64,000 nt of DNA, taken from the NCBI GenBank assembly GCA_050084985.1, contig JBITNC010000001.1, positions 112,034,001-112,098,000 of the forward strand. The letters are read 5' to 3'. The notes under the pieces are model-generated. The model worked only from the letters and a program-made list of their open reading frames with translations, had not been told where the DNA came from and searched no databases. A program made the translations under genes and the position numbers. Below are positions 23,501 to 37,019 of the stretch, one piece after another (position 1 is the first letter of the stretch; each line of letters begins with the position of its first letter). The DNA is from Nageia nagi (taxonomy: Eukaryota; Pinophyta).

Positions 23501-24480
23501 AGTGTTCTAGGTGTAAATCAACATCAAAATTTACTCTTTTTTGAAAAGAGAACTTTAAAATGAAAAATAAAAAGAATTTTGAAGAAATATGGCAAATTTT
23601 CATCCTAACTCTTGAAGATATAATGCTTTACAAAATCAATAGGCTAGTAGAATTAGAGAAGAAATAAGAAATAAGACTCTATTTTTAGTGAATAAATCAT
23701 TAGTATTTTGGATCAAAATGAATCAAAAATAATGACTAGAGAAGAAGAAAGGTATCTCATGCCTACACTTCAAATCAAAAACCAAAAATTAGAAGATTTT
23801 TCCTTAATAGGACCTTTTGAAGTGACACAAATTAAGAGGTTTAAAGGCCAACCAAACCATTATCCATATTTTAAAAAAAAAATATAGAAATTTTAGGATA
23901 TCATACACAATCATATGGTGAATCAAATAAGGAAGATTTAGTTGAGTTTGAAACTAACTTCTTCTTACCTATCAAAAGAAATCCAATACAATTATCTTTG
24001 CAATATGTAGTTTCAGAATGGGTTAATAATCTTTCTTCAGTCATTAAAGATTCAAGGTTAGTTCTTCATATTCTTAAAATTATATCAAAATAATTATTGA
24101 TTCAAAGTCAAGAGAGAAATTTGTCATCAAAAAATCAAGAAGGGAACCAAGTTGTTAAAAGATATGCATATTTTTTCAAATCAAGCATGAAGTTAGATTG
24201 AACCTTATTTTTTATGAATAAAAAGATTTATTATTATAGAAAAGGTTTACAAAGTAGAAGGAAATTGGCACTCACACCAAAAAACTAGTGAAATAGAGAT
24301 TTGTATTGGAAAAATTAAGATGCCATAAGGGAGTTCTATGTTAAGAAAACATCAATGTACTCTACCTTTTGACAAAACCCATGTTGTATATCATAGCAAA
24401 GCCTATAACAATCAAGCATATATTGAAAAAATCTTAAATAGGTGATGAAGTTGAGACATTTCATTGGAAGTAAGATATGA
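23501..24480 (+). pseudogene. Part of the giant element upstream of gag (broken), left of LINE-C
   Basis: The plus strand has short coding fragments such as LVEFETNFFLPIKRNPI. They echo ELEEIFINQINCILPIKKDP further right (about 41655-41712), suggesting the same protein or a repeated module cut by LINE-C. Stops are dense. I place this in the gag precursor region by position and by that similarity; no gag core is present here. Confidence 0.35.
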
Positions 24481-24799
24481 GGAAATCATGTGCTTGGTGA
24501 GACACCAAGGTGTTGATATCACCTAAGGGACCCCAAAAAACCATGTTTGCTACAAAGGCCAATTTTAGCTAGGGCTATGAGTTAGGATCTATGGTGAAAG
24601 GGTGATTCACTACTACTCTATATACCTATAGAGTATGTGCCTAATGAATCTCTTCCATATGCATGTAAAGCTTTCTTTATATGAGGAGTGTTGATAATGG
24701 GGTGCCAGGAAATCAAAGGTTGCCCATGAGTTTGCCAAGTGGGGCACTTAGCTATGCTTTTTGGAAGGAGACATTGATGCCTAGTCACTGGGAAGGATC

Positions 24800-25560
24800 C
24801 CCTTTATAGTGGTCTTGATTCAAGAATACAAGAGGTGGACTTACAAAATAGGGGTTTGAAACCAAATTGAACTATGCAAGCCATAAGTATACTTGGGTAT
24901 GAGATCATATAAGTGAGATTAGGCCATTGATGCAATGGAGGGAGCAGGATACAAATGCTTTCTTTTTTAGGCTTGTTCATCCCTTTCCATACTCTCAATA
25001 TCCAATATTCCATCCTGAAAGGAAAATAGAGTATGCCAAAATGAGGCCAAATAAAGGGGCCCCAAGCAATGAGGATATGCCAATCATAGGGAGATAATGT
25101 CAAACTAATGGGTAAAGATTCCCAAATGTGGAGTATTTTAGCTTAAAAATGGGTCTAGATCTTATCAATTGTTGAATCTTATCTCTTAAATAGTCTATAG
25201 TTCCTCTTCAGCTAGATGTTCTATGTAAGCATAGTAGGGGCAGCTAGTAAAATAGATTTGAAGATTGCACATTGATTATGGGGGACCAAGACTAGACAAG
25301 TTGATTGATAGACCCAGGGGTGGACTAGGAGACTAATAAGTGAGATAGTAACTTGCTCCATAGGTTGAGAGAGTAGTGATAGTGGATTAACAAGTGGGAA
25401 CCTATTTTCTCTACTTCTCCACATAAGGAAAAGGTGAAATTACATAAGGAACCCCTCTTGCAAATTTATTCTCCTAAGACAAACTTGTTATGAGTAGCCA
25501 ACCATAAAAAAAATTTAGCTTTTGACCAAGTTGAAGATTTCCACAATCTGTTCCACATCT
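24800..25560 (-). pseudogene. LINE-C ORF2, zf-RVT and tail (broken)
   Basis: The minus strand near 25560-25290 reads WNRLWKSSTWSKAKFFLWLV, HNKFVLGE, CKRGSLCNFTFSLCGEVE, then H.L.HY....LWSKLL. This is zf-RVT, with the 'K.KFFLWL' lead-in and the C..CG..E core; the final cysteine of 'H.....C' has been lost. The 99-codon open frame at 24804-25103 covers the linker after zf-RVT. It has no RNase H motif that I can place. Confidence 0.65.
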
Positions 25561-25681
25561 GTGGGGATAAAGGGTTAGGTAAACTATTAAGAATGGCTAT
25601 GTATAAACAAAAAATAGAGTATTTTTTTGATCTTATTAGTATCTAATAGACTTTTTCATCCTTGACCTCAAGAGGAAGATT

Positions 25682-26920
25682 GTACTCACTAAGAATTTCT
25701 TCAAAAAGTGTGGCCTCTAGGATGAGGTGGATTGTGATAGGGGATAACACTCTCCATGTTTTAGTGAGGATTCCATTGGACTCATAACATATCTAATAGT
25801 TTGGGACCTTAGATCCCCATTGATTAGTTAGGTAAGTTTTGATGTTATGTAGACAAGCATATCTATGGAGTCGATATGGTAAAATCCATGGGTCCTCCAA
25901 AAGTTCTACCTGACAACCATTTACAACATCCTATCTAAGAAAGGGGAGCATGAATCTCTAGGCCTTATGGATTCCATTACATATAATACATCTTATGGGA
26001 CCATCACTCATGCTGAAGATATGAGAAGGTATTAGAGAATCTAGGTACTTAGCCCTAAAGATTATGCTCCATTGAAAATGGTGTTTAGTATAGATGTACC
26101 AAATCAATTTACAAAGCATAGCAATGTTCATGCTCCTAAAGATTTTGATGTCAAGATCCCCTAGTTTTTTATTAGTGAAAACCATTTTCCAATCCACTAT
26201 ATGGATTTTCTTTTCAATACTATTACCCTACCAAAGGGTGTTTCTCATAGCTTTTTCCTAGGTTTTGATGATTTTGCCTAGGATCCAATAGGCTTCCACC
26301 CAAAATATTGGAGTAGCACTTAGAAGTGCCTTGATTTTTATTACTCTACCACTACAAGATAACCACTTTACTTTCAAGGATTGAAATACCAAGTTTACCT
26401 TGCCTACGATGTGCTCTCAGAAATCACAAATATTTCCACCTTTGACTAGGGCATGCCTAGGTATTTACTAGGAGAAAAGCAATACTCATGCCTATCATTC
26501 TAGAGAAGAGTCTAAGATGAGAGTTACAAAGGTTGAAACTAAAAATATTTAATTTTTATAGGTTTATGGCTTGATCAAAAATAGTTTTGTATGACCAAAG
26601 TAGGCTTTTCATCTTTAAGGATTTTATGAATGGAAGGAGAAATTAGTCTATAAGAGTTAATGGTGTTTGCATTTTCTAATTTTGGAATGAGGACTAGGAA
26701 AGTGTGATTCATCTTGTGTAGCTTTTCCTTGGAGAAGAAAGACTCTTGAACCATCCCAACATAATTTGCTTTGAGAAAATACCTAAAATACTAAAAGAAA
26801 GTAGGGGGAATCTATCAAGAATAGGTGCACCGAATGGTTTCCTTTGAAACAAAGTGGCCTCAACTTCATCATTTGAGATGGGGTCCATTAGAGCTAAGTT
26901 ATGCATAGGGGTAACCAACT
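25682..26920 (-). pseudogene. LINE-C ORF2 reverse transcriptase, copy 1 (broken)
   Basis: From high to low coordinates the minus strand gives PISNDEVEATLFQRKPFGAP (26709-26918), the RT entry motif. A frameshifted finger region follows (LIPK.., 26650-26690). A 79-codon stretch at 25958-26197 (KKLGDLDIKIFRSMNIAMLC) is the 'GGLGI.....N.ALL.KW.WR' element found after the RT core in plant LINEs. Between them, sequence that should hold the FADD box is degenerate and I could not find it. Confidence 0.7.
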
Positions 26921-27599
26921 TTAAAGTGATGTTTAGGAACTACTATTTTGCTTCCCATCATTCCATATCCTCTTTGATGAGAAGAGAGGAGTATAAGGCT
27001 ATAATATTCTACTCAATATCTATTGGGTGGGCTAGATTTTGGTCATTAGGTTTGTCTAGAGATGAGATACGATTTTGGGCCCTATGATTAATAGTAGAGG
27101 AATAAAAATACTTAGTATTTTTTTCATCCTCTTTGAGCCAATTTATGTGGGCTTTCTACTTCTAGTAGATCTCCTCTTTGGTTTAAATATCATCTAGCTA
27201 CTTGAGGATGTGCCTTTCTTAGATGAGGAGATTGGGATCTTGGTGTTGCTAGAGTTGGGATTTGATTTGGAATATTTGTTATTCTAGGCTGGATTTAGAC
27301 CTAAAAATATTCTTGAAGGAGTTTTTACTCCAATTACTAAGTTTATCTTTAATATTGAATAGTTTTGTAGCAAATTGGTACATTTTGGTTCGATAAACTC
27401 CATGTTCTTCATGCCTTTAGTGTTCGAATAGGCTATCAAAGCCTTCCTACTAAAGCCACATATTTTTCAACTTAAAAGGAGGTTTACTAGTTTCATTAGG
27501 GAATTGAAGGGATAGTTAGATGGGCCAATGGTTTGAATAAACATAAGGAAGAACTTTTAACTATGGTAGAATACCTCTTTCTTACTATGGTTTTGAGAG

Positions 27600-27960
27600 G
27601 AGAAAGTGGGCAAGATGTTCTAGAATTAGACTCAATTCAAATCTCTTATTTATCTAGGTATACTAGCCCTTGGTGTAAAAGGGTTCTTTGAGTTGAAAAT
27701 TATCTATGAAATAATTAAAAGAGTCAAAAAATTAGTTAAGGTCCTTTTGCCACCTGTTTTTCATCTATGTTTCTAATAACATTAAATTCATCATAAAAAA
27801 TGGTAGCAAGGCCCCCATTAAGAGTATACCATTGAATTAAATTAGTCCAAATAGAATGGTGATAGTCTGTATGGTCATAAACATTTATTAAGTGGGAGGA
27901 GCATCCTATGAGGAGGCACCCAACATGAATTGCCATTCAAAATTACACCCTATGAATGAT
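27600..27960 (-). pseudogene. LINE-C ORF2 endonuclease remnant, copy 1
   Basis: The 66-codon open frame at 27736-27936 reads ..IQWYTLNGGLATIFYDEFN followed by VIRNIDEK, matching the LINE endonuclease signature 'GDFN.I....EK'. Just before it, VYDHTDYHHSIWTNLIQ corresponds to 'VYGP....R...W..L'. Confidence 0.65.
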
Positions 27961-28099
27961 TGAACAAGTCACTTTGGATTTTTCCTATAGACTGAGTAAG
28001 CACCCTAATTTACCATTTGATTTATAGACCTCCGTGGAACTTCTAGCCCATTTTTTTAATTTAATTGTATGTGCCTCTTAATTAATTTAGATTTTTGGA

Positions 28100-29560
28100 T
28101 ACAAAATAAGATAGGTTTTCATTTTTTACAAACATTCTAACTTTCTAAAATTTGTTAAGGGATTGGAATCCCCTTATGTTCTAGGAATGTATCCTCATGG
28201 TAGCTATTTATGACATTTGGGATCCCAAAGTGAGTCTAATTGAGATTCGGAGTCATCTCCTATACTTTCCATTATAATTTATTATTTGATCAATTAATTT
28301 GAAGGTTTTTCTTCTCTTTTTATCATGAGTACCCATGATAGATCTAACAAGATTCTCAAACTATTTCAAGGATGGTTTGGCACTTATGTGCTTTAGGGGG
28401 TTATTAGGGCGAGTACGGTGAGGATCAACTTAGAGAGGGGAATGAATTTGTTTTCAATATAGGTTCTCCATGCTAATATCCATGTTAGGACATTGGTTTG
28501 TAGCTTCCTCTATGATATTCGTAGGTAAGATAAACATTACCTTCACAGGTTAGTGTATAGTTATGGCATGAATTAGAGTGACATCAGTGGGTGTGGGGAG
28601 TTTGTGTGTAGGATTTGGGGTTGACTTAGGTACTCCTTATTCATTAGTATCTTTGAGAGCTTGGAAGTGGTTATGGGCTTGGATAATTGAATTGGCATTT
28701 TCTTTTGGGTGGTGGAGTATACAATTATGGGGGTTTGGTGAGGAGTGGATTGGTGTTCTAGTGGATTCTTAGAGGGAGGATATGTTGGGCAATTCCAAGT
28801 AAAGTAACCATGTTGTGTGATAGCTTGTACACCTAAAGGCAAGGTTCTCATAGTCAAGTTGTTGGGTCCACTCAAATTTCTTCCCTTGTAAAGATATTAT
28901 CTCTTGAATAGGATTTTCTAGATTAAGGTGTACATAGAGCCCAACATACGAGACATTCATGAAAGTGCCTAAGGAGTTACCCATAGCTTTAAAATTAGAT
29001 TCTTGCCATATTTAAAGGAGAAGATCAAAGATAAAAGCCCAAATGGGGGAAGAGGATGGTAGTTTGGTAGATGGTTTAAACTATGCATGCCAATGTTTCA
29101 TAAAAAGGCCTATCTTTCCCAAAAACCATATACCCCCTTGAAAAACTAGGTCCCTCTCATTCTTAGATTCAAAATAAGCAAGGAAATAATCATGATAATA
29201 GAGGCTAAAAGAGATATAACTAGTGATTTTCTAGTTCTTATCCTCCCATGACTAAATGGTGCAATAGATCGAAACCTTGAAATATAGATCTATAATGCTA
29301 ATATTTATGTTTTCATCATCAATCATGATAATAGGGGATGTCTTAACAGAAAACAAACATCCAACTTCATTCTTTTTTGGATTGATAGTGGGGGTTAAAA
29401 AGTATCTATTTTGACCAAATAGAGTAGAAGATCACCTAGGGAAAGGGAGATGCTAGCATATTGCATCTCTATAATACTTTTTCAAAGGGTGAGGCTAGCC
29501 TACTTTAGGGATGAAGGTTATGGTGATACCCTCTAGAATCTTTAATGGTAGATTAAGTTA
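28100..29560 (-). pseudogene. LINE-C ORF1 (DUF4283, zinc knuckle), copy 1 (broken)
   Basis: Near 29190-29060 the minus strand gives ERDLVFQGGIWFLGKIGLFM then KHWHA, the DUF4283 core. From 28984 down comes MGNSLGTFMNVS and NLENPIQEIISLQGKKFEWT, then QQLDYENLAFRC. In this copy a frameshift hides the knuckle's second half, while copy 2 keeps CMIYHKHGYFSWNCP with H and C of the C-x2-C-x4-H-x4-C motif. Compared with copies 2 and 3 it lacks 27 bp (YVGLY directly follows MNVS). A 64-codon plus-strand frame at 28578-28772 is a shadow. Confidence 0.75.
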
Positions 29561-29639
29561 TGGAAGCTAAGGTGCCAAAAGTTACAACAATGAGTAGGGA
29601 CTAAATTGGTTCCCTATAATAACATGGAGTTTCTTGAAG

Positions 29640-31316
29640 TGATTGACTAGATTGAATATTATTGATAACCAAGAAACTATTGAAATTTTTTCTTGAAGAT
29701 GTTTTGGGAACTAGTTGGTATCCAATACATTATATTTATTTGGATGAAGAAGAATTAGAGAATCAAAAGTTAAATTCATTCTTGACATTGAATTTTGATC
29801 TTTTACATTGAATCCAAGAACTTACTTAGGAAGAAGTACAAGTTTGGAAATGCTCATAAACTTTTGATATATCCAAACTAGCTCATCTCGATACTCAAAG
29901 ATAGATCACTTCATATGTAAGTTGAAGGATTTCATGAACTAAATCATATTAAAGCACACACACTGCTAGAATCCAATAGTTGGAAAAATTATGATTAAAC
30001 ATCTTATCAATCATTCAATCTCTAATACTAGAAAGGTCAAACAATAGGAACTTTCTAAAGAAGTAGAAATGTTAAAGTTAAGCATTCCAAAGAGGGTTAT
30101 ATATAAGATCAGTTATAGAAAGAACCAACTTAAACTAGCATGGTAGGGATATAGATACACTAATCTATGAAGAGGAAGATCTTGAACCAAAAAGATATGA
30201 TTTGGTATCGAAAGGGTAATTAGAATTAGAATAAATTTTCATCAATCAAATCAATTTTATTTTACCTATTGAAAAAGATCCATTTCAAATCATAGTTCCC
30301 TTGGCTAAATAAATCAAAATCTTTTACATTTAGCTCTCCAAAGATCAATATCTTCTAAAGTAATTTTTGCTTGGTAAGATATAATTCATGAAGAAATTGA
30401 TCATAGAAGTAAGAAAAGAAATTTTCCATTCAAAATTTAGATAAGAAATAAAAATTTCATAGGAGATTTTTATTTGTTTCAAATTAGAATACAAGTTATC
30501 TTGTTATAACTCAAAGATAGCAAAAAACACTCAACAAATCCTTATAGTAGAAAGAATTGGGTTTAAAGAATATAAATTTGCTAGTGATTAAGTGGAATAT
30601 AGTATTAAATTTCCTAAATTTGGATCAAATATTATTCTTCCAATTGAAAAATATCTAATCATAACCAATTCTTATCTCAACAAGAGTTTAAGTCTTCCAA
30701 ATTTAAACAAAATTGAAGTTTCTTTTCTAAACTAGCAAGTCCTCTAAGAAGAGAAACCTAAAGTTCAAGATCATCCAAAATAGGTTCTTGGAATATTGAC
30801 CCTAGAGAATTAGAAATATAATTATGAAGGATTCAAAGAGAATGGGAAAATATAGATCCAAATATTGCACTTTTTAGAATAGGAAGCCCTACTTCGTAAA
30901 GGAGTATATCACTTGAAGAATTTGAAACTAATATTATAGGTTTTGACCTATTTATAGAAACACTCAGAATGGATGAAAAAGGCCAAAGACTTCCATAAAC
31001 ATGGAAAAATAGCTTAACCTTTGAATTTACAGGGGAAAAGACATAAATACCATAAAGAAACTCGAGATCTTTCATGCTTTTGAGGAGATCTATTTGGTAG
31101 AATGATATAAGAACACCTTAAAAATTTTAATACTTATTGTGAAGTAAATGGGGTTGAACAAGAAGATGTTATGGTATCCATGTTTGTTAAAAATATTATA
31201 GATTCAACATTACATTGGTATAATTCTCCTCCTAATGGATCAATTTCTAGATAGGATGATCATTTAGATGCATTTCAATCGAGATTCAAAAGTTAGGTAT
31301 TTAGGATAGTATTAAA
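29640..31316 (+). pseudogene. gag region of the giant element, copy 1 (truncated)
   Basis: Plus-strand fragments read YLDEEELENQ (about 29738-29767), DLEPKRYDLVSKG, INFILPIEKDPFQIIVPLA, IQREWENIDPNIALFRIGSP (about 30835-30895), EEFETNIIGFDLFIETLRMD and, near 31120-31280, HLKNFNTYCEVNG.. and STLHWYNS. The last two are the gag core 'W...L......W..L...F'. The copy breaks at 31316 within gag, where the array junction lies. Many stops. Confidence 0.6.
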
Positions 31317-31360
31317 TTGCCTATGATGTGCTCTCAAAAATCACAAATATTTCCACCTTT
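31317..31360 (+). repeat. Filler at junction of units 1 and 2
   Basis: Forty-four bases (ttgcctatgatgtgctctca through ..ccaccttt) join gag to LINE. The same bases occur inside the LINE about 720 bp to the right (from about 32080, one mismatch) and in unit 1 at about 26400-26443. It is a copied, direct-orientation insert. Confidence 0.88.
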
Positions 31361-34300
31361 GTACTCACTAAGAATTTCTTCAAAAAGTGTGGCCTCTAGG
31401 ATGAGGTGGATTGTGATAGGGGATAACACTCTCCATGTTTTAGTGAGGATTCCATTGGACTCATAACATATCTAATAGTTTGAGACCTTAGATCCCCATT
31501 GATTAGTTAGGTAAGTTTTGATGTTATGTATACAAGCATATCTATGGAGTCGATATGGCAAAATACATGGGTCCTCCAAAAAGTCTACCTGACAACCATT
31601 TACAACATCCTATCTAAGAAAGGGGAGCATGAATCTCTAGGCCTTATGGATTCCATTACATATAATACATCTTATGGGACCATCACTCATGCTGAAGATA
31701 TGAGAAGGTATTAGAGAATCTAGGTACTTAGCCCTAAAGATTATGCTCCATTGAAAATGGTGTTTAGTATAGATGTACCAAATCAACTTACAAAGCATAG
31801 CAATGTTCATGCTCCTAAAGATTTTGATGTCAAGATCCCCTAGTTTTTTATTAGTGAAAACCATTTTCCAATCCACTAGATGGATTTTCTTTTGAATAAT
31901 ATTACCCTACCAAAGGATGTTTCTCATAGCTTTTTCTTAGGTTTTGATAATTTTACCTGGGATCCTATAGGCTTCCATCCAAAATATTGGAATGGCACCT
32001 AGAATTGACTTGATTTTGATTACTCTATCACTACAACGTAACCACTCTACTTTCAAGTATTGAAATACCAAGTTTACCTTGCCTATGATGTGCTCTCAAA
32101 AATCACAAATATTCCCACCTTTGGCTAGGGCATGCCTAGGTATTTACTGGGAGAAAATTAATACTCATGCCTATCATTCAATACTCATGCCTATCATTAT
32201 AGAGAAGAGTCTAGAATGAGAGTTACAAAGGTTGAAACTAAAAATATTCAATTTTGATAGGTTTATGGCTTCACCAAAAGTAGTTTTGTATAACAAAAGT
32301 AGGATTTTAATCTTTAAGGATTTTAGGAAAGGAAGGAGAAATTGGTCTATAGGAGTTAATGGTGTTTGCATTTTCTAATTTTGGAATGAGAAATAGGAAT
32401 GTGTGATTCATCTTGTGTAGCTTTTCCTTGGAGAGGAAAGACTCTTGAACCATCCCAACATAAATTTCTTTGAGAAAATACCTAAAATACTAAAAAAAAG
32501 TAGGGGGAATCTATCAAGACCAAGTGCACCAAATGGTTTCCTTTGAAACAAAGTAGCCTCAACTTCATCATTTGAGACTTGGTCCACTAGGGCTAAGTTA
32601 TACATAGGGGTAACCAATTTTGTAGTGAAGTTTAGGAACTATTGTTGTGCTTCCCATCATTCCATATCCTCTTCAATGAGAAGAGAGGAGTAGAAGGCTA
32701 TAATATTCTACTCAATATCTATTGGGTGGGTTACAGTTTGGTCATTAGGTTTGTCTAGAAATGAGATCCAATTTTGGGCCCTATGATTAATAGTAGAGGA
32801 ATACAAATACTTAGTATGTTTCTCATCCTCTTTGATCCAATTTATGTGGGCTTTCTACTTCTAGTAGATCTCCACTTTGGTTTAAATATCATCTAGCTAC
32901 TTGAGGATGTGCCTTTCTTAGATGAGGAGATTGGGATCTTGGTGTTGTTGGATTTGGGATTCAATTTGGAATATTTATTGTTCTAGGTTGTCTTTAACCT
33001 CAATTTTTTTTTTTTAAGGAGTTTTTACTCCAATTATGAAGTTTATCTTTAATCTTGAATATTTTTGTAGCAAATTGGTACAGTTTGGTTCTATAAACTC
33101 CATGTTCTTCATGCCACTAGTTTTCAAAGAGGCTATCAAAGCCTTCCTACTAAAGCCACATATTTTTGAACTTTAAAGGAGGTTTGCTAGTTTCATTAGC
33201 AAATTATAGGGATAGCTAGATGGGCCAATGGTTTTAAGAAATATAAAGAAGAACTTTTAACTATGGTAGAATACCTCTTTCTAACCAATGTTTTGAGAGG
33301 AGAAAGTGGTCATGATGTTCTAGAATTAGACTCAATTCTAATCTCTTATTTATCTAGGTATACTAGCCTTTGATGTAAAAGGGTTCTTTGAGTTGAACAT
33401 TATCTATGAAATAATTGAAAGAATCAAAAAAATAGTTAAGGGTCCTTTTGGCACCTTGTTTTTCATCTATGTTTCTAATAACATTAAATTCATCATAAAA
33501 AAGGTGGCAAGGCCCCTATTGAGAGTATACCATTAAATTAAATTAGTCCAAATAGAATGGTGATACTCTGTATGGTCATAAACATTTATTAAGTGGTAGG
33601 AGCATCCCATGGGGAGGCACCCAACATGAATCACCATTCAAAATTGCACCCTATGAATGATTGAGCAAGTCACTTTGGATTTGTCCTATGGATTGAGTAA
33701 GCACCCTAATTTACCATTTGATTTATAGACCTCCATGTAACTTCTAGCCCAATTTTTCAATTTGATTCTATGTGCCTCTTAAGTAAATTAGATTTTTGGA
33801 TACATAAGAAGATAGGTTTTCATTTTTTACACACATTCTAACTTTCTATATTTTGTTAAGGGATTGGAATCCCCTTATGTTCTAGGAATGTATCTTCATG
33901 GTAGCTATTTATGACATTTAGGATCCCAAAGTGAGTCTAATTGAGATTGGGAGCCATTTTCTATACTTTCCATGATTATTTATTATCTGATTAATTGATT
34001 TGAAGGTTTTCCTCTCTTTTTATCATACCCATGATAGATCTGATGAGATTCTCAAACTATTTCAAGGATGGTTTGGCAATTATAGGCTGTAGGGGGTTCT
34101 TAGGGTGGGTAGGGTGAGGATCAACTTGGAGAGGGGAATGATTTTGTTTTCAATCTAAGTTCTCCATGCTAATATCCATGTTAGGGCATTGGTTTTCAGC
34201 TTCCTCTATGACATTCATAAGTAAGATAAGCATTACCTTCACAGGTTAGTGTACAATTATGGCATTAATTAGAGTGACATTAGTGGGTGTGGGGAGTTTG

Positions 34301-35340
34301 TGTGTAGGATTTGAGGTTTGGTTAAGTACTCCTTCATTAATATATTTGAGAGCTTGGAAGTGGTTATGGGCTTGGATATTTGAGTTAGCATTTTCTTTTG
34401 GGTGGTGGAGTATACAACTATGGGGGGTTTCCTGAGGAGTGGATAGATGTTGTAGTGGATTATCAGAGGGAGGATATGTTGGGCAATTCCAAGAAAAGTA
34501 ACCATGTTTGTGATAGATCATACACCTGAAACAAAGGTTCTCATAGTCAAATTGTTGGGTCCACTCAAATTTCTTCCCTTGTAAAGATATTATCTCTTGA
34601 ATAGGATTTTCTAGATTAAGGTGTACATAGAGCCCAACATACAAGACATTCATATAGCTCCTAGTCATATTGGAAACATTCATGAAAGTGCCTAAGGAGT
34701 TACCCATAGCTTTAAAAATAGATTCTTGCCATATTTCAAGGGAAGATCAAAGAGAAAAACCCAAATAGGGGAAGAGGATGGTAGTTCAGTATATGGTTTA
34801 AACTATGGGTGTCCATGTTTCATAAAAAGGCCTATCTTTCCCAAAAACCATATACCCCCTTGGAAAACTAGGTCCCTATCATTCTTAGATTCAAAATAAA
34901 CAAGGAAATAATCATGATAATAGAGGCTAAAAGAGATCTAACCAGTGCAGCTCTAGTTCTTATCCACCCATGACTAAATGGTGTGATAGATTGAAACCTT
35001 GGAATCTAGAACTAGAATTCCAATATTTATGTTTTCATCATCAATCATGATAATAGGGGAAGTCTTAACAGAGAAGAAACATCCAACTTCATTCTTTTTT
35101 GGATTAATAGTGGGGGTTCAAAAGGATATATTTTGACCAAATAGAGTAGAAGAGCACCCAGGGAAAGGGGGATGCTAGCATATTGCATCTCTATAATTCT
35201 TTTTTAGAGGGTGAGGCTAGCCTACTTTAGGGATGGAGGTTATGGGGATACACTCTAGAATATTCAATGGTAGATGAAACTATGGAAGATAAGGTGCCAA
35301 AAGTTATAATAATGAGTAGGGACTAAATTGGTTCCCTATA
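31361..35340 (-). pseudogene. LINE-C, copy 2 (ORF1 and part of ORF2)
   Basis: The same modules as copy 1 recur. RT post-core KKLGDLDIKIF is at 31637-31876, a frameshifted finger region at 32174-32371, RT entry VSNDEVEATLFQRKPFGALG at 32408-32617 and an endonuclease remnant near 33440-33640. ORF1 with an open 153-codon run at 34246-34707 contains DUF4283 end, NLENPIQEI and the knuckle CMIYHKHGYFSWNCP. The zf-RVT and 3' end are missing because the unit starts at 31361. Compared with copy 1, 'caatactcatgcctatcatt' is duplicated near 32157-32196. Confidence 0.8.
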
Positions 35341-37019
35341 ATAAAATGGAGTTTCCTAAAGTGATTGACTAGATTGAATATTATTTATAACCAAGAAACT
35401 ATTGAAATTATTTCTTGAAGATGTTTTGGGAACTAGTTGGTATCCAATAGATTATAATTATTTGGATGAAGAAGAATTAGAGAATCAAAAGTTAAATTCA
35501 TTCTTGACATTGAATTTTGATTTTTTACATTGAATCCAAGAACTTATTTAAGATGTACATGTTTGGAAATGATCATCAACTTTTGATATATCCAAACTAG
35601 CTCATCTCGATACTCAAAGATAGATCGCTTCATATGTAAGCCAAAGGATTTCATGAACTAAATCATATTAAAGCACACACACTGCTAGAATCCAATAGTT
35701 GGAAAAATTATGATTAGACATCATATCAATCATTCAATCTCTAATACTATAAAGGTCAAAAAATAGGAACTTGCTAAAGAAGTAGAAATGTTAAAGTTAA
35801 GCATTCCAAAGAGGGTTATATATAAGATTAGTTATAGAAAGAACCAACTTAAACTAGCATGGTAGGGATATAGATACACTAATCTTGAACCAAAAAGATA
35901 TGATTTGGTATCTAAAGGGTGATTATAATTAGAATAAATTTTCATCAATCAAATCAATTTTATTTTACCTATTGAAAAAGATCCATTTCAAATCATAGTT
36001 TCATTGGCTAAAGAAATCAAAATCTTTTACATTTAGCTCTCCAAAGATCAATATCTTCTAAAGTAATTTTTGCTTGGTAAGATATAATTCATGAGGAACT
36101 TGATCATAGAAGCAAGAAAAGAAATTTTCCATTCAAAATTTAGATAAGAAATCAAATTTTCATAAGAGATTTTTATTTGTTTCAAATTAGAATACAAGTT
36201 GTCTTGTTATAACTCAAAGATAGCAAAAAACACTCAACAAATCCTTATAGTAGAAAGAATTGGATTTAAAGAATATAAATTTGCTAGTGATTAAGTGGAA
36301 TATAGTATTAAATTTCCTAAATTTGGATCAAATATTATTCTTCCAATTGAAAAATATCTATTCATAACCAATTCTTATCTCAACAAGAGTTTAAGTCTTC
36401 CAAATTTAAACAAAATTGAAGTTTCTTTTCTAAACTGGCAAGTCCTCTAAGAAGAGAAACCTAAAGTTCAAGATCATCTAAAATAGGTTCTTGGAATATT
36501 GACCCTAAAGAATTAGAAATATAATTATGAAGGATTCAAAGAGAATGGGAAAATATAGATCCAAATATTGCACTTTTTAGAATAGGAAGCCCTACTCCAC
36601 AAACGAGTATATCACTTGAAGAATTTGAAACTAATATTATAGGTTTTGACCTATTTATAGAAACACTCAGAATGGATGAAGAAGGTAAAAGACTTCCATA
36701 AACATGTAAAAATAGCTTAACCTTTGAATTTACAAGGAAAAAGACATAAATACCATAAAGAAACTCGAGATCTTTCATATTTTTGAGGAGATCTATTTGG
36801 TAGAATGATATAAGAACACCTTAAAAATTTCAATACTTATTGTGAAGTAAATGGGGTTGAACAAGAAGATGTTATGGTATCCATGTTTGTTAAAAATATT
36901 ATAGATTCAACATTACATTGGTATAATTCTCTTCCTAATGGATCAATTTCTAGATAGGATGATCATTTAGATGTATTTCAATCGAGATTCAAAAGTTAGG
37001 TATTTATGATAGTATTAAA
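35340..37019 (+). pseudogene. gag region of the giant element, copy 2 (truncated)
   Basis: Same content as copy 1, ending at the same gag position. It has lost 'tatgaagaggaagatct' near 35884, where copies 1 and 3 read aatctatgaagaggaagatc; a repeated 'atct' flanks the gap, as in end-joining. The gag core near 36820-36990 reads HLKNFNTYCEVNGVEQEDVM, as in copy 1. Confidence 0.6.

Larger units (their letters stand above)
24480..29640 (-). mobile_element. LINE-C, the most complete copy, inserted in the giant element
   Basis: A minus-strand L1-type LINE with ORF1 (28100-29560), endonuclease (27600-27960), RT (26000-26920), RT thumb region (25900-26200) and zf-RVT (25290-25560). It runs opposite to the gag-pol it interrupts. 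From 25682 rightwards its sequence is repeated twice more by the tandem array; only this copy keeps the 3' part below 25682. Boundaries are approximate, since I found neither a tail nor target duplications. Confidence 0.75.

Noticed and set aside
23501-31316. A plant pararetrovirus (caulimovirid) integrant
   Set aside because: No movement protein, coat CCHC or transactivator was seen, and an integrase with an H-C-C finger is present in the same element, which pararetroviruses lack.
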